9,927 nucleotides of DNA from Syntrophomonadaceae bacterium (GTDB lineage: Bacteria; Bacillota_D; Dethiobacteria; DTU022): positions 1 to 9,927 of the forward strand of contig PWUG01000160.1 of assembly GCA_003562605.1 (NCBI GenBank), written 5' to 3'. A model generated the notes under the pieces. The model had not been told where the DNA came from. It ran no database searches and saw only the letters and a list, made by a program, of their open reading frames with translations. Of this stretch, positions 6,187 through 9,927 are shown one piece after another (positions within the stretch are counted from its first letter, which is position 1; each line of letters begins with the position of its first letter). The position numbers and the translations under genes are program-made.

Positions 6187-6633
6187 CTATCTGTTTTTTA
6201 CTATATTAACCAGGGCTTCCAAGCCCAGCAGGTAGCTGTCTAACCCCAGGCCACAGATAATGCCATCTGCTACAGGTGAAATAACCGAATGGTGCCTGAA
6301 CGGCTCGCGGGCGAATACATTACTCAAATGGACTTCGACCAGGGGCAGGCCCGAAGCTGAAAGGGCGTCTCGCAAAGCGTAACTGTAATGGGTTAGCGCA
6401 GCCGGGTTAATTAAGATACCGTGACAATCTTTAGCCGCATCCTGGATGCGGTCGATTAAAGTCCCTTCGTGGTTTGACTGGTAACAGTCAACCACGACCT
6501 CCAGGTCCTCCCCACGTTTTTTTAGGGCGCTGTTAATTTCTTTCAGCTTAAGCTTTCCGTAAGCTTCCGGCTCCCTGCTGCCCAGCAAATTAAGGTTTGG
6601 ACCATGCAACACAATCAATTTTAAAATGCGCAA
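6187..6633 (-). CDS. aroQ: Type II 3-dehydroquinate dehydratase
   Basis: AroQ converts 3-dehydroquinate to 3-dehydroshikimate, the third step of the shikimate pathway, as a dodecamer in type II enzymes. The active-site residues all match the family: HGPNLNLLGSREPEAYG with R20 and Y25, INPAALTHYS with N76 and H82, VEVHLSN with E100 and H102, and AREPFRHHS with R109 and R113. With the TTG start at 6633 the protein has 148 residues, the usual size, and GGAGGT lies 9 nt upstream. An in-frame ATG at 6666 would add 11 residues and is preceded by AGGGG; it cannot be excluded. The gene is 85 nt after aroK by the chosen start and 9 nt before the peptidase. Confidence 0.95.
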   Translation of the reverse strand: MRILKLIVLHGPNLNLLGSREPEAYGKLKLKEINSALKKRGEDLEVVVDCYQSNHEGTLIDRIQDAAKDCHGILINPAALTHYSYALRDALSASGLPLVEVHLSNVFAREPFRHHSVISPVADGIICGLGLDSYLLGLEALVNIVKNR

Positions 6634-6642
6634 TTTACCAAT

Positions 6643-6648
6643 ACCTCC
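6643..6648 (-). promoter_or_regulatory. Ribosome binding site supporting the aroQ TTG start
   Basis: GGAGGT lies 9 nt before the TTG at 6633 and downstream of the alternative ATG at 6666. Its strength is the main reason for choosing the shorter protein. Confidence 0.6.
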
Positions 6649-6677
6649 ACACTGCACTCTGTTCATTTTATTTCCCC

Positions 6678-6699
6678 TGGCAGTAATAAAATCCTGCCA
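6678..6699 (-). repeat. Small hairpin between aroK and aroQ
   Basis: TGGCAG and CTGCCA form a perfect 6-bp inverted repeat with a 10-nt A/T-rich loop. No T-run follows on the minus strand, so it is not a convincing terminator. It lies just upstream of the alternative aroQ start and could affect mRNA stability or translation. A chance occurrence is also possible. Confidence 0.35.
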
Positions 6700-6718
6700 T
6701 TCTGGAAAAAAATATCTT

Positions 6719-7243
6719 CTACGGAGCTATTTTTTCGGCTATTTCACGCACCACCTGCATGATAGTTTTCCCTGTTGTATCGATTCGAAGATCGCAATCG
6801 CTGTAAAATTTCTCACGTTTCCCTAATAGGTTCCTGATTTTTCCAGCCGGATCCGGTCCATCAAGCAGGGGGCGATCTTCGATATTGCCGGATCGGTTAA
6901 TTATAGTTTTCGGATCGGCAGTTAGCAGAACCAGTAATCCGTTTTTTTTAAGGATTATCCTGTTTTCTTCACGCAGCAAAACTCCTCCCCCGGTTGACAC
7001 AACCAGGCTCCCTGCAGGATAGAGGCTGAGGCCGGCAACTGCTTCGCTTTCCCGTTCCCTGAAATAAGGTTCACCAAACTGATCAAAGATCTGCCTTGTT
7101 TTTAAGCCGGTTTTTTGCTCAACCATCCGGTCAGTATCGATAAAATCCCTCCCCAGTTCTTCGGCAAGCTTCTTCCCGACAGAAGTTTTTCCAGTTGCCA
7201 TAAAACCGGTCAGGATTATATTTAATTTTTCTACTTTACACAT
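6719..7243 (-). CDS. aroK: Shikimate kinase
   Basis: AroK phosphorylates shikimate at the 3-OH using ATP, the fifth step towards chorismate. The 174-residue product has the standard P-loop kinase layout. The Walker A motif is GFMATGKTS (13-21), with alanine where GFMGTGK is common. DTD is at 36-38, R62 (PYFRERE) is expected to contact shikimate, the GGG motif is at 85-87, and the LID arginine sits in RPLL at 124-127. The motif REKFY near 143-147 fits the adenine-binding region. The start is ATG at 7243 with only a weak ribosome binding site (GGATG). It follows the prepilin gene by 23 nt and precedes aroQ, so it probably shares their transcript. Confidence 0.96.
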   Translation of the reverse strand: MCKVEKLNIILTGFMATGKTSVGKKLAEELGRDFIDTDRMVEQKTGLKTRQIFDQFGEPYFRERESEAVAGLSLYPAGSLVVSTGGGVLLREENRIILKKNGLLVLLTADPKTIINRSGNIEDRPLLDGPDPAGKIRNLLGKREKFYSDCDLRIDTTGKTIMQVVREIAEKIAP

Positions 7244-7266
7244 AATGATTTCATCCGTCCTTCACT

Positions 7267-7770
7267 TTACCAGCTTGACGGTGGTTCCTCAGAAACCCTT
7301 ACCCGTCCCGTGGCCGGAGTGACGATTATATAGATTACCCTGCCCGTATTATCGGTCAAGGCCACAGTACCGCCGCTGTTAGGGGCTCCATTGCGGTTGA
7401 AGCTGAGTGTGGGGTAACCGCCAACTATCGGAAAATTTATCGAGTTATAGCTAACCCCTTCAGGTAGTTTCACTGTTTCCCTGGCCCCGGTTTTCCCATC
7501 CTTAATCCGGTAGTCGTTGACTGATGCACGCATTTCGATAAGCTGGGTCCAACCGACTGTAATTGCTTTTTGCTGGGTTTTACGCATATCCAGTGCCATG
7601 CTTCGTGCAGCCAATTCAAGGTTCCTGTTACGGTAAATATTGGCGACCGCTGGGGTTGCGATCAGCGCTATCATTCCGAGCAGGGCAATCACACAGATAA
7701 GTTCAATTAATGTAAAACCCGTTTCACTTTTTCTGTTTGCCCTGCCCCTTTTATAATTATCCCGGTTCAT
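7267..7770 (-). CDS. GspH/FimT-type prepilin (minor pilin or pseudopilin)
   Basis: This 167-residue protein has a class III signal peptide. A short basic leader (1-18) ends in SETG, and cleavage by prepilin peptidase is expected before F19 in GFTLIELICVIALLG. E23 is the conserved Glu at position 5 of the mature protein. The hydrophobic helix (19-45) continues into an N-terminal alpha helix, and the C-terminal part (80-160) is beta-rich with LSFNRNGAPNSGG and TGRVRV, as in GspH/FimT proteins. It would be a minor pilin or pseudopilin in a type IV pilus, competence or type II secretion-like filament. The start is ATG, 8 nt after the pilB stop. Which filament it serves is not shown here. Confidence 0.9.
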   Translation of the reverse strand: MNRDNYKRGRANRKSETGFTLIELICVIALLGMIALIATPAVANIYRNRNLELAARSMALDMRKTQQKAITVGWTQLIEMRASVNDYRIKDGKTGARETVKLPEGVSYNSINFPIVGGYPTLSFNRNGAPNSGGTVALTDNTGRVIYIIVTPATGRVRVSEEPPSSW

Positions 7771-7778
7771 GAGTACCG

Positions 7779-9542
7779 CTAATCCCTTCCCAGCCGCAAG
7801 ATTTGGGTAATACCGCTCCCATCGTCAGGGAACCCTGAACCTGATATGCTGTTAAATGTAGTTCTGATAATTTCATCAACCGTTGTCTGGCCGGCCTCAA
7901 CACAACGCAGGCCGTCCTGCACCAGTGGAACCATACCCTGCTCGACAGCTTTTTTCTGTAATATTTCTGCCGTTGGTTTTCTGAGGATCAGTTCCTGCAG
8001 ATCCTCATTCAGGACAAAGATCTCATGGATTGCGGTACGGCCCCGGTAGCCGGTATTGTTACAGCGTTTGCATTTAACTCCCCGCATCAGTTTTCGGGGA
8101 GGGTCTTTCTGGAAGAAACTTTGATATAAGTATTTTTCTTTTTCGCCGGGTATGTACTCCTCTATGCAGTGAGAACATATTTTTCTAACCAGTCTTTGGG
8201 CTACAACTCCCATCAGGGAAGCGGTAACCAGGTATTCTGCGAGACCCATATCTGTCAGGCGGGTTACGGCACCGGCGGCATTGTTGGTATGCAGCGTGCT
8301 GAGGACCAGATGCCCGGTAAAGGCGGCCTGGGTAGTGATTTTAGCTGTCTCAAGATCCCTTATCTCACCGACCATGATGATATTCGGATCCTGGCGGAGT
8401 ATAGAACGCAGGGCATTGGCAAAGTTGTGGTTTATACGCCGGTTAACCTGCACCTGGTTAACCCCTTTCAACCGATACTCAACCGGATCTTCAACTGTAA
8501 TGATATTATCATGCGGCCGGTTAAGATAGTGCAGTGCCGAATACAGGGTAGTTGTTTTGCCGCACCCGGTCGGGCCGGTGACCAATACAAGGCCGTAATG
8601 ATTCAACAGCAGGCGCAGGAAGGTTTGATAGTTACCCTTTGAAAAACCCAGCTTTTCCAGGGGGAGGATAATCTTTTCTTTCTCCAGGAGACGGATAACC
8701 ACTTTTTCTCCGTGAACTGTCGGCAGGGTAGAAACCCGCAGACTGATCCCTTCTCTGGCGCCTTTCCATTCGATGTTTCCATCCTGGGGCAGCCTGCGTT
8801 CGGCAATATCAAGGTTGGCCATTATTTTGACCCTCGATACAATATTTGCCCGGGTATGCTTCGGTGGGGCGGTTAAATCATGCAGAACGCCATCAAGGCG
8901 GATCCGGATACGCAGTTTTTCATCAAATGGCTCGAGATGGATATCACTGGCCCCTTCTTCAATTGCTCTTTCAATTAAAGAATTTACCATCCTGACTACG
9001 GGAGCATCATCAACCTTCTGACGGGAGTGCCCCGGAACGTGTCCGGAACTGCTGCCCTCCGGTATCTTAACATTCCGGGCAGAAACACCCTGAGCGGTTG
9101 GCTCTTCGATACTGTAAAGCTGTGTCAGCAGGTAATTTACAGCGCTCTCCCTGGCTGCGACCGGATTCACTTCCGCACCGGTAACCATGGCCACATCATC
9201 GACAGCAGCAAGATCCAGTGGATCAGCCATAGCAAGGGTTACCATCCCATCTTTACTGGCAATTGGTATAACCCTGTGACGTATAGCCATTTCTGCCGGT
9301 ATCGAATTTGCGTCTGCAGGGTTAATCCGGTACTGATCCAGGTTAACCTGCGGTATATTGAGTTCTTCTTCCATAATTGTAAGCAGTTTTTCTTCTGAAA
9401 TAATACCCTTTTCAACCAACAACCTGCCGATGCGTTTGCCCGATTTTCTGTGCTCATCAAGAACACTGCTGAGCTCTTTTTCCGTAATCAATTTTGCTTC
9501 GAGAAGTGCCGACTCTATCCGGCGGCTGTTAAACATGGCCAC
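7779..9542 (-). CDS. PilB/GspE-type pilus assembly ATPase
   Basis: This 587-residue hexameric ATPase drives pilin polymerisation from the cytoplasmic side. The N-terminal part (1-150) is the T2SSE_N/MshEN-like domain. The catalytic domain follows, with ASDIHLEP at 198-205, Walker A GPTGCGKT (323-330), an Asp box around VEDPVEY (350-356), Walker B IIMVGEIRD (388-396) and a His box GHLVLSTLHTN (410-420). A tetracysteine zinc site is C456, C459, C491, C494, typical of PilB/GspE and absent from PilT retraction ATPases. The start is GTG at 9542, since GGAGGGG lies 9 nt upstream; an ATG two codons later would be 15 nt away. It is 6 nt after aroE and 8 nt before the prepilin gene. PilB and GspE cannot be separated by sequence alone. 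Confidence 0.95.
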   Translation of the reverse strand: MAMFNSRRIESALLEAKLITEKELSSVLDEHRKSGKRIGRLLVEKGIISEEKLLTIMEEELNIPQVNLDQYRINPADANSIPAEMAIRHRVIPIASKDGMVTLAMADPLDLAAVDDVAMVTGAEVNPVAARESAVNYLLTQLYSIEEPTAQGVSARNVKIPEGSSSGHVPGHSRQKVDDAPVVRMVNSLIERAIEEGASDIHLEPFDEKLRIRIRLDGVLHDLTAPPKHTRANIVSRVKIMANLDIAERRLPQDGNIEWKGAREGISLRVSTLPTVHGEKVVIRLLEKEKIILPLEKLGFSKGNYQTFLRLLLNHYGLVLVTGPTGCGKTTTLYSALHYLNRPHDNIITVEDPVEYRLKGVNQVQVNRRINHNFANALRSILRQDPNIIMVGEIRDLETAKITTQAAFTGHLVLSTLHTNNAAGAVTRLTDMGLAEYLVTASLMGVVAQRLVRKICSHCIEEYIPGEKEKYLYQSFFQKDPPRKLMRGVKCKRCNNTGYRGRTAIHEIFVLNEDLQELILRKPTAEILQKKAVEQGMVPLVQDGLRCVEAGQTTVDEIIRTTFNSISGSGFPDDGSGITQILRLGRD

Positions 9543-9548
9543 GATTGC

Positions 9549-9927
9549 TTACCCCTCCATTTTCAGCTTTTTGTCCAGCGCTTTCTGCATTTCAGCCAGT
9601 GGGGCTTTCTTTCCGGTAAAAAGCTCAAAAGAAATCACCGCCTGCCAGAAAAGCATACCAAGTCCGTTATATGCTCTTCCACCTGCATCTGTAAAGGCGC
9701 TCATTACAGCGGTTTTTTGTGGTTGATAACGCAAATCAAAGAGCAGGCTCGCCTTAAAAGAAGAACCGCCGCTGCCCAGGACTGACAGAAATTCAGTCGA
9801 GTCAGCAGGTAAACAGTAGATAAACAGGCTGCATATGGGAAGCAGGGGCTGCATGCTTTCGAAGGTCAGGGGAAAAGCTGAACAGTTTTTCAGCGGGGTT
9901 TCGCTCTTGATCATATCGGCAAGGGCC
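9549..9927 (-). CDS. aroE: Shikimate dehydrogenase, C-terminal part (5' end outside window)
   Basis: AroE reduces 3-dehydroshikimate to shikimate with NADPH, the fourth step of the shikimate pathway. Only about 126 C-terminal residues are inside the window; the gene continues past the right edge. The visible part has the conserved closing motifs of the family: FDLRYQPQKTAVMSAFTDAG, corresponding to the usual DxxYxPxxT, then NGLGMLFWQAVISFELFTG, the quinate/shikimate-binding C-terminal helix with its glutamine. An ATG at 9914 lies in frame but is internal, because the open frame continues to the edge and the protein would otherwise lack its substrate domain. It ends with TAA at 9549, 6 nt before the pilB start. 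Confidence 0.92.
   Translation of the reverse strand, partial: ALADMIKSETPLKNCSAFPLTFESMQPLLPICSLFIYCLPADSTEFLSVLGSGGSSFKASLLFDLRYQPQKTAVMSAFTDAGGRAYNGLGMLFWQAVISFELFTGKKAPLAEMQKALDKKLKMEG
9552..9558 (-). promoter_or_regulatory. Ribosome binding site of pilB, within the end of aroE
   Basis: GGAGGGG lies 9 nt before the GTG at 9542 and overlaps the last aroE codons just before its TAA. This supports the GTG over the ATG at 9536 and suggests coupled translation. Confidence 0.65.

Noticed and set aside
8169..8642. Plus-strand open frame of 157 codons.
   Set aside because: It lies wholly antisense to the pilB catalytic core, which has clear Walker and zinc motifs, and its product has no recognisable features.
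1..9927. Mobile element, CRISPR, toxin-antitoxin or phage-defence island.
   Set aside because: All genes are co-directional, tightly packed housekeeping or conserved genes. No direct-repeat array, transposase, integrase or tRNA-flanked junction was seen.

Overview
This window looks like ordinary chromosomal backbone of a Gram-positive, low-to-mid GC anaerobe, most likely class Clostridia (Bacillota). That placement rests on the Asp23/AmaP/DUF2273 trio beside nusB, the CD1247-like zinc-ribbon protein next to efp, a TsaD-like paralog downstream of nusB, strong GGAGG-type ribosome binding sites and frequent TTG starts. A flavin/iron-sulfur oxidoreductase of NuoF/GltD type also suggests an anaerobe. 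No genus can be named from the sequence alone. Every supported gene lies on the minus strand, so the region reads from right to left. Both outer genes run off the window.

Right block (about 9927 to 6187): shikimate-pathway genes with two type IV pilus or pseudopilus genes inserted among them. The order is aroE (C-terminal part only), a PilB/GspE-type assembly ATPase, a GspH/FimT-type prepilin, aroK and aroQ. Spacing is tight (about 6, 8 and 23 nt, then about 85 nt before aroQ), which suggests one transcript. AroQ, AroE and AroK catalyse three consecutive steps of chorismate synthesis. The rest of the pilus machinery and the other aro genes are not here.

Middle block (6177 to 4035): an M24 Xaa-Pro peptidase, elongation factor P and a very acidic protein with two CPxC knuckles. 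The peptidase-efp pair is a common Firmicutes arrangement and links proline-related proteolysis with relief of polyproline stalling.

Left block (3990 to 1142): a near-consensus sigma-A promoter (TTGAAC, 17 nt, TATAAT) starts an asp23-amaP-DUF2273-nusB-tsaD-like series. The first three encode an envelope-associated Asp23 module: a soluble Asp23 protein, a membrane-anchored Asp23-domain protein and a small two-helix membrane protein. NusB is a transcription antitermination factor. The last gene is a divergent Kae1/TsaD-fold paralog.

Far left (1032 to 1): the first 344 codons of an oxidoreductase that joins the 4Fe-4S C-terminal end of a NuoF/HydB-like protein to a GltD/NfnB-like NAD(P)H-FAD module. 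No RNA gene, mobile element, CRISPR array or attachment site is visible. No non-coding stretch exceeds 130 bases. I found no system that is clearly new. The least characterised parts are the TsaD-like paralog, the acidic zinc-ribbon protein and the NuoF-tail/GltD fusion.
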